The notes under the pieces: generated by a model | Told to the model about the DNA's origin: nothing | Databases searched by the model: none | What the model saw: the letters and a program-made list of their open reading frames with translations, nothing else | Assembly (NCBI GenBank): GCA_030528965.1 | Contig: JAUMXS010000031.1 | Span: 1-13,007 of the forward strand | Reading direction: 5' to 3' | Length of the DNA: 13,007 nt | Origin: Eubacteriales bacterium | GTDB lineage: Bacteria > Bacillota > Clostridia > Oscillospirales > Oscillospiraceae | In this document: positions 6,709 through 13,007 of the stretch, one piece after another | Position numbering within the stretch: position 1 is the stretch's first letter | How the letters are laid out: the number at the start of each line of letters is the position of its first letter | Position numbers and translations under genes: made by a program

Positions 6709-9075
6709 TTATTTCAGTTCGACCACAGTAACACCGGTTTCTCCTTCACCGTATCGACCCAGCCGAAAACTTTTGACCTGGCGGTTTTTTCGAAGGCTCT
6801 GCTGCACGGCAGCCCGCAGGGCTCCGGTACCTTTTCCGTGTATGATCGTCACCCCGGTCAGATGTCCCGTTGCCGCCTGATCAATGTACCGTTCGAGCAC
6901 CGGGATGGCCTCGATCGTCTCCATTCCGCGGAGATCCAGTTCCGGCGAAACGCTCTCCGCGCGCAGCTGCGCATTGGTGAAACGTATCTCTTCCTTCTTC
7001 GGTTTGGGCTGATTGGGAAGGAGATACACTTCGCTCTCTTTTGCCGTAACACGCAGAACACCCGCCTGCAGGGTAAGCTGCCGATCCGGAGCGATCGAGC
7101 TTACCGTGGCTTGTATGCCCATGGACAGGATCTCAACCACATCGCCTTCCCGGACGGGTCTTGCCGATTTTTTCTCTTCGGCAGGCACTTCCGGCGCACG
7201 TCCGAACTTTTCCTCCGCCTCATTCAGCTTTCTGCGCAGTTCCGTACGGACTTCATTGATATGCCGGTGTTCATTCTCCGAGTCTTTTCTGTTTCGCAGA
7301 GCATCCAGCTCGGCCATCACCTTTTCGGCGGTATCTCTGGCTTCCTGCAGGATCTTCTCCGCTTCACGGCGGGTCTTGACATCAGCCATCTCCAGCCGCA
7401 GTTCCAGTTCCGAGCGAAGGCGAGCGGATTTCTTCGCATTTTCCTCCGCCTCACGCCGCTTCTGCGCCGCAAGCAGCCGTTCCTCATCCAACTGACGACG
7501 GGTCTGCTCGAGTTTCTGGATGGTTTCCTCAAAGCTCGTGCTTTCAAGCCCCACACGCCGTCTCGCATCTTCGATGATCTCCTTCGGCAGACCCAAACGC
7601 TCCGAAATGGCAAAGGCATTGGATTTTCCGGGGATACCGATCAGCAGACGGTAAGTCGGGCGCAGGGAATCCACGTCAAACTCACAGGAAGCATTCTGTA
7701 CCCCCGGCGTATTGGTGGCATAGATTTTCAGTTCCGCATAGTGTGTAGTGGCCGCGATAAGACAACCCTTCGAGCGAGCGGCTTCCAGAATGGAAACAGC
7801 CAGCGCCGCACCTTCCGTCGGATCCGTACCCGCTCCCAGTTCGTCGAACAGCAGCAGGCTTTTATCCCCACAGCAGTCCAGGATCTGCACGATATTCTTC
7901 ATATGCGCGGAAAAAGTTGAAAGGCTCTGCTCGATGCTCTGCTCATCGCCGATATCCGCAAGCACATGCTTGAAAACCGGCAGAACGCTCCCCTCCACGG
8001 CGGGAATGTGCAGTCCGCACTGCGCCATACAGACAAGCAGGCCCAGTGTCTTGAGCGATACCGTCTTACCGCCGGTATTGGGGCCTGTGATGACCAATGC
8101 GTCAAACGCACCGCCCAGTTCGATATCAATGGGTACAGCAGTCGACGGATCCAGAAGCGGATGCCGTGCATGCCGCAGCCGCACCTCTCTTTCCGAAAGC
8201 TCCGGACAGCAGCAGTCCAGTTTATCGGATAATTTCCCCTTGGCAAAGATTAGATCCAGCCTGACGAGAAATTCATAGTCCATATCAATGCCGTCCCGAT
8301 GGGCGGCACAATCGGCGGAAAGCTCCGCCAGAATACGCTCGATCTCCTGTTTTTCCTTGGCACGCAGCTCACGCAGCTCATTGTTCGCTTTGACCGCCGC
8401 CATCGGTTCCACAAACAGCGTGGCGCCGGAGGAGGACACGTCGTGGACAAGGCCGGGAATCGCGCCGCGCTGCTCTGCTTTCACAGGAACAACAAAACGG
8501 TCGGAACGCGTGGTGATGATGGGATCCTGCAGTGCCTTGGCGTAGGACGGCGAAGAAATGATCTTCTGCAGGGCATCCCTCACGCGGGCAGAGGCTGCTC
8601 GGATCTTGCGGCGGATATCCGCGAGTTCCGCGCTGGCCGCATCGGCCAGTTCATCCTCACCTACGATGGAGCCGGTAATTTTGTCCTCCAAAAACCGGTT
8701 CGTCTGCAGAGAGCGGAAAAGATGATCGATACAGCTGTGTTCCGCGCCTTCTCCGTAGGCACGCACGGCGCGCGCCGTCTGCAGGACCGCAGCAACATCC
8801 AGCAGTTCCCGCGTATTCAGTACGCCGCCCATATCGGCCCGCGCCAGCGGAGAGCGTACATCACGCACACCGGAAAAAGAGGGGCTTCCCTTATAGGCCA
8901 GCATATTACGGGCAGCAGACGTTTCTTCCAGACGCCGCGAGACCTCGGAACGTTCGGATGAAGGATTCAATTCCCGCGCCAGAGCACGGGCCGGATCCGA
9001 AACCGCCTCCGCCGCCAGAAGCTCCAAAACTGCCGGAAGCTCCAGCGTTCTCTTTGACTTTCCAAACAGATCCAT
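6709..9075 (-). CDS. mutS2: Endonuclease/ribosome-rescue ATPase MutS2 with Smr domain
   Basis: MutS2 is a MutS-like ATPase that lacks the mismatch-recognition domain. In some Firmicutes it suppresses recombination, and it has also been shown to split collided ribosomes. Seen: 788 residues, the usual length. An N-terminal core/lever region (about 1-300) is followed by Walker A GPNTGGKT at 331-338 and Walker B LLLFDELGAGTDPTEG at 407-422, then THYAELK. A long coiled coil spans about 512-640, a KOW-like linker follows (DVVEILSMGIQATV), and the Smr domain runs from LDLRG (713) through HGKGTG (746-751) to the end. Start choice: the ATG at 9075 has AAAGGG 6 bases upstream and yields the family opening. 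A 13-codon extension to 9114 is rejected. recO lies 71 bases upstream, with a GC hairpin between them. I find no terminator after the stop, so read-through into the HPr gene is possible. Confidence 0.97.
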   Translation of the reverse strand: MDLFGKSKRTLELPAVLELLAAEAVSDPARALARELNPSSERSEVSRRLEETSAARNMLAYKGSPSFSGVRDVRSPLARADMGGVLNTRELLDVAAVLQTARAVRAYGEGAEHSCIDHLFRSLQTNRFLEDKITGSIVGEDELADAASAELADIRRKIRAASARVRDALQKIISSPSYAKALQDPIITTRSDRFVVPVKAEQRGAIPGLVHDVSSSGATLFVEPMAAVKANNELRELRAKEKQEIERILAELSADCAAHRDGIDMDYEFLVRLDLIFAKGKLSDKLDCCCPELSEREVRLRHARHPLLDPSTAVPIDIELGGAFDALVITGPNTGGKTVSLKTLGLLVCMAQCGLHIPAVEGSVLPVFKHVLADIGDEQSIEQSLSTFSAHMKNIVQILDCCGDKSLLLFDELGAGTDPTEGAALAVSILEAARSKGCLIAATTHYAELKIYATNTPGVQNASCEFDVDSLRPTYRLLIGIPGKSNAFAISERLGLPKEIIEDARRRVGLESTSFEETIQKLEQTRRQLDEERLLAAQKRREAEENAKKSARLRSELELRLEMADVKTRREAEKILQEARDTAEKVMAELDALRNRKDSENEHRHINEVRTELRRKLNEAEEKFGRAPEVPAEEKKSARPVREGDVVEILSMGIQATVSSIAPDRQLTLQAGVLRVTAKESEVYLLPNQPKPKKEEIRFTNAQLRAESVSPELDLRGMETIEAIPVLERYIDQAATGHLTGVTIIHGKGTGALRAAVQQSLRKNRQVKSFRLGRYGEGETGVTVVELK

Positions 9076-9091
9076 ATGCCACCCTTTCTCT

Positions 9092-9106
9092 GCCCGGCTC
9101 CCGGGC
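9092..9106 (-). other. Small GC hairpin just before mutS2
   Basis: GCCCGG, GAG, CCGGGC on the minus strand forms a 6-pair stem with a 3-base loop. It ends 4 bases before the AAAGGG ribosome site of mutS2, with no T-tract. It could modulate mutS2 translation or stabilise a processed 5' end; function is not shown. The next hairpin upstream, before recO, has a similar GC core. Confidence 0.5.
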
Positions 9107-9146
9107 GGAAACACGTTTTCTTTCGTATATGATCCGCGTCTGCGCT

Positions 9147-9887
9147 TCAGCGCACACGTTTCCAGTAATCCAGCCCACCAAAGCCCCGGTCGAGCTGAGA
9201 GAGTATATATGCTTCACTGACGGCATGAAACCGCGCCGCCCCCGCTTCATCCAGCGTAAAGGAAAAAATCTTTTTTGGCGCCGCGTGCGTGACATGCACC
9301 ATGGCGGCCAATGAGGCCGCGCAAAGAGGCAGTCCCGCTCCGACCGTCGGCCGGCATTCGGAGCAGCAGAGCACGCCCCCGTCTGTGGAAAACCACGGAT
9401 GTTCCGGGGCCGTTATTCCGCATACGCTGCAGCCATCCAGTGCCGGAGCAAAACCCGCGAGACAGGCCAACCGCAGTTCAAATACCGCCTTGATATGTTC
9501 CGGGGGATACAGTTTCCTGCTCAGCGCGAACAACGCGTTGAGTCCCAGACTCAAAAGTGTGGGATTCGGTTCGTCCTCATCCGACACGGCTTCCAGAAGC
9601 TCCGCGAAATAGGTCCCCAATGCAAACCCTGTCAGATCATTCCGGATCCCCAGAAACTGTTCGACCGTACTGCCTTCGTTCAGCGACCAGCGCCCGTGAT
9701 TGTGAAAGAGAGTCATCTCCGAAAAAGTCAGCAGCTGGGTCGCCGCACTGTATCGGCAGCCTTTGCGCAGAGCGCCCCGCGCACGTACAGTGATTTTTCC
9801 CTCGTCTTCGGTAAGTATCGTGAGGATCTTATCCGCTTCCTTGTATTTGACCTCCCGCAGCACAAGACCGCGCGTGGTAATAAACAT
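9147..9887 (-). CDS. recO: DNA repair protein RecO
   Basis: RecO works with RecR to load RecA onto SSB-coated single-stranded DNA and anneals complementary strands. Seen: 246 residues, the usual length. An N-terminal OB fold opens with TRGLVLREVKYKEADKILTI and continues with a basic segment (KGCRYSAATQ). A helical domain follows, then a four-cysteine zinc site at C153, C156, C174 (or C175) and C178. The ATG at 9887 matches the family N-terminus. The upstream sequence is a G-run (GGGGGG) about 10 bases away rather than a normal AGGAGG, which suggests modest or coupled translation. It follows the yqzL-like gene by 31 bases and precedes mutS2, the standard era-recO neighbourhood in Firmicutes. 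Confidence 0.95.
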   Translation of the reverse strand: MFITTRGLVLREVKYKEADKILTILTEDEGKITVRARGALRKGCRYSAATQLLTFSEMTLFHNHGRWSLNEGSTVEQFLGIRNDLTGFALGTYFAELLEAVSDEDEPNPTLLSLGLNALFALSRKLYPPEHIKAVFELRLACLAGFAPALDGCSVCGITAPEHPWFSTDGGVLCCSECRPTVGAGLPLCAASLAAMVHVTHAAPKKIFSFTLDEAGAARFHAVSEAYILSQLDRGFGGLDYWKRVR

Positions 9888-9909
9888 CGTATATGTACCC
9901 CCCGCCGCG

Positions 9910-9927
9910 CCGGGCTTTTCAGCCCGG
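9910..9927 (-). other. GAAA-tetraloop hairpin enclosing the yqzL stop codon before recO
   Basis: On the minus strand CCGGGCT, GAAA, AGCCCGG makes a 7-pair stem with a GNRA loop, an unusually stable form. The TGA stop of the small gene (9921-9919) spans the last stem base and the first two loop bases. The G-run used as the recO ribosome site begins a few bases after the stem. There is no T-tract, so it is not an intrinsic terminator. Confidence 0.6.
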
Positions 9928-10083
9928 ACGATACTTCCGCTCCGGTCTCTGAGTCTTCACATCCGGATCATTCTCAGGCATACGGACATTCTCCGATACG
10001 ACGCCGGATTCGAGCCGTCGTCCGATCAGATAACACAAGGGGTCGCCCGTTTCTCTGAACATAAGCCAACAGTCATGCAGCAT
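9919..10083 (-). CDS. yqzL: Small YqzL-like protein between era and recO
   Basis: Seen: an ATG at 10083 with AAGGGAG 7 bases upstream opens a 54-codon frame. The only in-frame start further up is blocked by a TAA 60 bases away. The N-terminal half has W6, MFRETGDP (8-15) and CYLI (17-20). This W, then F.ETG.P..YL pattern is what I associate with YqzL-type small proteins that lie between era and recO in Firmicutes. The C-terminal half is charged, polar and probably disordered. There is no signal peptide or membrane segment. YqzL has no established function known to me; its steady position suggests co-expression with Era and RecO. It lies 81 bases after era, and its stop codon is inside a stable hairpin just before recO. 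The assignment rests on position plus a short motif, so the gene is likely but the family name is less certain. Confidence 0.75.
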   Translation of the reverse strand: MLHDCWLMFRETGDPLCYLIGRRLESGVVSENVRMPENDPDVKTQRPERKYRPG

Positions 10084-10164
10084 GCCGCTTCTCCCTTCGG
10101 GATTCTTGAATGCGGTTTTAGCTTGACCCAGGAAGACTGCCCTTATTGCCGGAAATTTCAGGAG

Positions 10165-11058
10165 TTAAGAATCACTCGAAAAGCCGAAGTTGCGAAGCTG
10201 TGTCGGCGAATCGCGCCAGCCTTCGCGAGCTTTGACCCAGGTCCGAAGGCAAACCTGCGTACCCATAAAGTTTTCGACATCACGGCGAGCCAGCTCACCG
10301 ATATGCTTCAGCATTTTTCCGCCTTTTCCAATGATGATACCCTTATGGCCCTCTTTTTCACAATAAATGGTAACATCCAGATCAATGATCCCATTATCTC
10401 TCTCGGAAAAGCGCGTCACTTCTACCGCAACACCGTGCGGAACTTCCTTGTCCAGGCATCTGAGAAGCTTTTCACGGATCAGTTCCGCGCAGAGCAGGCT
10501 GTCAGGCTGGTCTGTGACCATCCCGTCCGGGAAAAGCTGCGGTCCCTCGGCAGCAAAACGCTCCAGCTCCTCAAGCAGTGTATCCACCCCTTCGCCGGTA
10601 CGCGCAGACAGAGGAATGATCGCGGCAAATTCAAACGCCTCGGAATACAGCGCGATGACCTCCAGCAGAGACTCCTTGGCCACGGAATCGACCTTGTTCA
10701 CGACCAACAAAACCGGCACGCCGTTTTCCCGAAGGTTTTCCATCAGGGCCGTCTCCTGCTCGCCAATATTGGGGATGGGTTCGACCATAAGCACAACGGC
10801 ATCCACATCCGTCACGCTCTGGCGCACCACGTTGACCATATGATCTCCGAGACGTGTGCGGGCCCGATGGAAACCCGGCGTATCCAAAAAGACAAACTGC
10901 GTCTCACCATGGTTGACTACAGCGGTAATACGGTTGCGGGTAGTCTGCGGTTTGGGGGATACGATGGCGACCTTCTCCCCTGCCAGTTTATTGGTGAGGG
11001 TGGATTTGCCCACATTGGGCCGGCCGCAAAGGGTAATCATAGCACTTTTCCGAATCAT
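10165..11058 (-). CDS. era: GTPase Era
   Basis: Era binds the 3' end of 16S rRNA and promotes 30S subunit maturation in a GTP-dependent way; it can also contact the membrane. Seen: 297 residues, the usual length. The G motifs are in order: G1 GRPNVGKS (12-19), G2 around TTRNRI (39-44), G3 DTPG (59-62), G4 NKVD (121-124) and G5 SAR (151-153). The C-terminal KH domain carries GIIIGKGG (240-247) and ends with the conserved LRTWVKAREGWRD. Start choice: the ATG at 11058 has AGGAG 9 bases upstream and overlaps the dgkA stop as ATGA. A 30-codon in-frame extension to 11148 runs through dgkA and is rejected. It is fourth in the phoH-ybeY-dgkA-era chain. Confidence 0.97.
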   Translation of the reverse strand: MIRKSAMITLCGRPNVGKSTLTNKLAGEKVAIVSPKPQTTRNRITAVVNHGETQFVFLDTPGFHRARTRLGDHMVNVVRQSVTDVDAVVLMVEPIPNIGEQETALMENLRENGVPVLLVVNKVDSVAKESLLEVIALYSEAFEFAAIIPLSARTGEGVDTLLEELERFAAEGPQLFPDGMVTDQPDSLLCAELIREKLLRCLDKEVPHGVAVEVTRFSERDNGIIDLDVTIYCEKEGHKGIIIGKGGKMLKHIGELARRDVENFMGTQVCLRTWVKAREGWRDSPTQLRNFGFSSDS

Positions 11059-11498
11059 GGATAGGTTCTCCTGTAAAAAATCAGAATCAGCCACGCCGCA
11101 AGCGTGGCGGAAAAAATCAAAACAGCGGCAGGACGGGCAAGGAACCACTGCAGAGCCGCAGCGGGTCTCCCGCCGGTAAGAAACAAAACACAGCCCACTA
11201 CGGCAGACAGTATCGCAGCAGCCAGAACTGCGCCCGCCGCGGCATCCTTGGCAGCGCGGATCTTCTCATCCCGTTCGGGGCAAACGCGGTCACAAAACTG
11301 TTCCAACGCCGTATTCAGGCATTCCAGCCCGATGACCAGTCCGCAGCAAAGCAGTACCGCTGCCCATTCGGCCGGGCTCAGTTTCGTAACGTATCCGGCC
11401 CAAAGGACATAAAAAGTGAAACACAAATGGATACGCATGTTCCTCTGTGTACGTACCGCGAACCCCAGTCCCTGCACAGCGCAGGCAAGGGACTTCAC
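11055..11498 (-). CDS. dgkA: Diacylglycerol/undecaprenol kinase, DgkA family
   Basis: These small membrane kinases phosphorylate a lipid alcohol with ATP. In Gram-positives the substrate is usually undecaprenol, which feeds the cell-wall lipid carrier pool. Seen: 147 residues. The amphipathic N-terminus includes NMRIHL. Membrane segments lie near 24-40 and 45-60, then the catalytic block ECLNTALEQFCDRV (E59, N62, E66, D70), the AAKDAAAGAVL motif (K84, D85) and a third segment near 87-108. A fourth hydrophobic stretch at about 123-141 and a basic end (YRRTYP) are extra compared with the usual three-helix enzyme of about 120 residues. The start is GTG at 11498, which overlaps the ybeY stop as GTGA, with GGAGGAG 6 bases upstream. 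Its own stop overlaps era. Coupling along this chain is likely. The true lipid substrate is inferred. Confidence 0.93.
   Translation of the reverse strand: MKSLACAVQGLGFAVRTQRNMRIHLCFTFYVLWAGYVTKLSPAEWAAVLLCCGLVIGLECLNTALEQFCDRVCPERDEKIRAAKDAAAGAVLAAAILSAVVGCVLFLTGGRPAAALQWFLARPAAVLIFSATLAAWLILIFYRRTYP
11068..11072 (-). promoter_or_regulatory. Ribosome binding site that sets the era start
   Basis: AGGAG on the minus strand, 9 bases before the ATG at 11058, inside the end of dgkA. It rules in favour of the 297-residue Era. Confidence 0.85.
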
Positions 11499-11989
11499 GA
11501 ATTCTCCTCCAGTTTGCGCATGACGAGTTTTTCCCGGGCACGCATCGCACGCTTCATCGGTCCCTCGTCCACATGGTCATAGCCCAGCAGATGCAGCGTA
11601 GAATGGACCGCCAGATACTGAAGTTCATGGGCAAAGCCATGACCGTAGGTCTTTCCCTGACTCTCACAGCGTTCCAGAGAAAGGGCCATATCACCCAAAA
11701 GACAGCGTCCCGAATCGGGGTCATGCTCACACAGGGCATCGTCAAACGCCCCGGGTGTCAATTCGTTCAGGGGGAAGGACAGCACATCCGTAGGTCTGTC
11801 CACGCCGCGGTGCATATTATTGAGTTCATGGAGCACCTTGTCATCCGCCAGCAGAACATTGACCTCACAGGGCACGTCCACATTTTCCGTCTCAAGTGCC
11901 GCGAAGACCGCCTGACGGATAAGACGATACGCTTCCGGCCATCCCAGGCCGCGCCGCGCCCGGGATACATACACCCGCCCCGCCTTCAT
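11495..11989 (-). CDS. ybeY: rRNA maturation endoribonuclease YbeY
   Basis: YbeY is a zinc-dependent endoribonuclease involved in 16S rRNA 3'-end maturation and ribosome quality control. Seen: 164 residues, the normal length. The family core has HRGVDRPTDVLSFPL near residues 60-74, then LGDMALS near 98-104. The metal-binding signature HSTLHLLGYDH contains H129, H133 and H139. The ATG at 11989 overlaps the phoH stop as ATGA, with AAGGAG 6 bases upstream. The phoH-ybeY-dgkA-era order is standard for Firmicutes and links YbeY to Era, a known functional partner in 30S assembly. Confidence 0.97.
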   Translation of the reverse strand: MKAGRVYVSRARRGLGWPEAYRLIRQAVFAALETENVDVPCEVNVLLADDKVLHELNNMHRGVDRPTDVLSFPLNELTPGAFDDALCEHDPDSGRCLLGDMALSLERCESQGKTYGHGFAHELQYLAVHSTLHLLGYDHVDEGPMKRAMRAREKLVMRKLEENS

Positions 11990-12990
11990 ACTTTTCTCCT
12001 TACCGGCGGACGGCCGCCGGCATTCGGCGGCGCAGGGCGTTTTTCTTCATATTTTTCATAGGCTTCGATGATTCGCTGTACCAGCACATGACGCACCACG
12101 TCCGCGCCGGTCAGCTTGCAGACCGCCACATCTTCCACATTTTCCAGAACGCGCATGGCCTCCCGGAGACCGGACACCTTGTCCGCAGGCAGGTCGATCT
12201 GCGTTACGTCACCCGTGATGACGATCTTGGAGCCGAAGCCCAAACGTGTGAGGAACATCTTCATCTGCTCACGGGATGTATTCTGCGCCTCATCCAGTAT
12301 GATAAAGCTGTCATCCAGTGTGCGTCCGCGCATATAGGCCAGAGGTGCAACCTCGATGTTGCCGCGTTCCAGATATTTGGCATAGGTTTCTGCACCGAGC
12401 ATATCGAACAGTGCGTCATAAAGCGGACGCAGATACGGGTCGACCTTGCTCTGCAGGTCACCGGGCAGGAAACCCAGCCGTTCGCCTGCTTCCACCGCAG
12501 GCCGCGTCAGGATGATACGATTCACGCTCTTATCCCGGAATGCAGCCACAGCCGCGGCCACGGCCAGATACGTTTTACCCGTACCGGCAGGGCCGATACC
12601 GAGAGTAACGGTATTCGAACGGATGGCATCCACGTAGTTTTTCTGACCCAGCGTTTTGGCCTTGATGGGACGGCCCTTGGCGGTGATGCACAGCACATCG
12701 CCCGAGATCTCCCCGATCTTGGATTCCCGGCCTTCCCGTACCAGATTGATGATATAGCGAACATTCTGCGCGTCAATATTCTCGCCGCGGGCAGCAAGGC
12801 TCAGGAGTCCCTCGATCGCCTTTTCCGCATGCATGACATCCTCCGCCTCGCCCGATATGCGCAGTTCGGAGTCACGGTCCGTGACCGTCACGCCCAGTTC
12901 GCTTTCAATAATACGAATATTCTGATCAAAGGAACCAAATACGCTGAGAATGTTTTCCACTCTGTCCACTTCGATGAATCTCTCTGTCAT
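11986..12990 (-). CDS. phoH: PhoH family ATPase
   Basis: Seen: 334 residues from the ATG at 12990. A KH-like N-terminal region (about 15-65, FGSFDQNIRIIESELGVTV) precedes the ATPase. Walker A is GPAGTGKT at about 133-140, TRPAVEAGERLGFLPGD follows, and Walker B is ILDEAQN with DEAQ at about 233-236. VITGDVTQIDLP comes next, an order typical of PhoH in the superfamily 1 helicase-like fold. The C-terminus is Pro/Arg-rich and basic, likely disordered. Family knowledge: PhoH proteins bind and hydrolyse ATP and are implicated in RNA metabolism; a precise role in Firmicutes is unsettled. Start choice: GAGGG lies 8 bases before 12990 but only 2 before a second ATG at 12996, so the shorter form is favoured by two residues. 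The promoter and any upstream yqfC/yqfD-type genes are beyond the right edge. Confidence 0.94.
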   Translation of the reverse strand: MTERFIEVDRVENILSVFGSFDQNIRIIESELGVTVTDRDSELRISGEAEDVMHAEKAIEGLLSLAARGENIDAQNVRYIINLVREGRESKIGEISGDVLCITAKGRPIKAKTLGQKNYVDAIRSNTVTLGIGPAGTGKTYLAVAAAVAAFRDKSVNRIILTRPAVEAGERLGFLPGDLQSKVDPYLRPLYDALFDMLGAETYAKYLERGNIEVAPLAYMRGRTLDDSFIILDEAQNTSREQMKMFLTRLGFGSKIVITGDVTQIDLPADKVSGLREAMRVLENVEDVAVCKLTGADVVRHVLVQRIIEAYEKYEEKRPAPPNAGGRPPVRRKV

Positions 12991-12998
12991 GGGCATTT

Positions 12999-13003
12999 CC
13001 CTC
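12999..13003 (-). promoter_or_regulatory. Ribosome binding site deciding the phoH start
   Basis: GAGGG on the minus strand is 8 bases from the ATG at 12990 and 2 from the ATG at 12996. Only the former spacing is normal. Confidence 0.65.
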
Positions 13004-13007
13004 TGTT

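Noticed and set aside
6568-7920. Plus-strand open frame of 450 codons opposite mutS2
   Set aside because: It is the reverse of the MutS2 coiled-coil and Smr region, has no domain, and starts at the HPr start region without a credible ribosome site.
9076-9114. 13-codon N-terminal extension of MutS2
   Set aside because: It runs through a hairpin and the AAAGGG ribosome site, and the family N-terminus begins at 9075.
9910-9927. Intrinsic terminator between the small gene and recO
   Set aside because: The stem is followed by a G/C-rich stretch with no T-tract, so transcription should continue into recO.
9763-11064. Plus-strand open frame of 433 codons across recO, the small gene and era
   Set aside because: It spans the ends of three well-supported minus-strand genes and shows no family features.
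11059-11148. 30-codon N-terminal extension of Era
   Set aside because: It lies wholly inside dgkA in another frame, and a good AGGAG favours the ATG at 11058.
1-13007. Mobile element, phage, CRISPR, tRNA or rRNA content
   Set aside because: Gene order is compact and housekeeping throughout, and I saw no transposase, integrase, regular spacer repeats or RNA gene signatures.

Overview
This window is ordinary bacterial chromosome, and every protein gene I can support lies on the minus strand. Gene content and order suggest a Clostridia-type Firmicute with moderately high GC, perhaps Oscillospirales. The signs are an era-yqzL-recO-mutS2 run, a clostridial coiled-coil gene after coaD, a two-domain MraZ at the head of a dcw cluster, and an HPr with both His15 and Ser46. 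The family-level placement is inference. I see no mobile element, CRISPR array, tRNA, rRNA or phage gene.

Reading in the direction of transcription (high to low coordinates), the window holds four blocks. (1) 12990 to 6709: phoH, ybeY, dgkA, era, a small yqzL-like gene, recO and mutS2. The first four are joined by 4-base stop/start overlaps. Their roles are RNA/ribosome maturation (PhoH, YbeY, Era), lipid-carrier recycling (DgkA) and recombination or ribosome rescue (RecO, MutS2). (2) 6652 to 6263: a one-gene HPr unit with its own consensus-like promoter and a hairpin terminator. (3) 6197 to 1957: a DMT/EamA transporter, uvrC, rsmD, coaD and a coiled-coil protein of unknown role, tightly packed and ending in a strong intrinsic terminator. 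I could not identify a clear promoter for this block. (4) 1870 to the left edge: the start of the division/cell-wall (dcw) cluster. It has a strong sigma-A-like promoter, three MraZ boxes at exact 10-base spacing over the predicted transcription start, then mraZ, rsmH and a truncated ftsL-like gene that runs off the window.

No wholly new system is evident. The most useful points are the well-formed MraZ operator, a 54-residue gene between era and recO that is easily missed, a hairpin whose tetraloop contains that small gene's stop codon just before recO, a second GC hairpin before mutS2, and a DgkA with an apparent extra C-terminal membrane segment. All coordinates and motifs were read by eye. 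Family assignments rest on recognised motifs, not on database searches.
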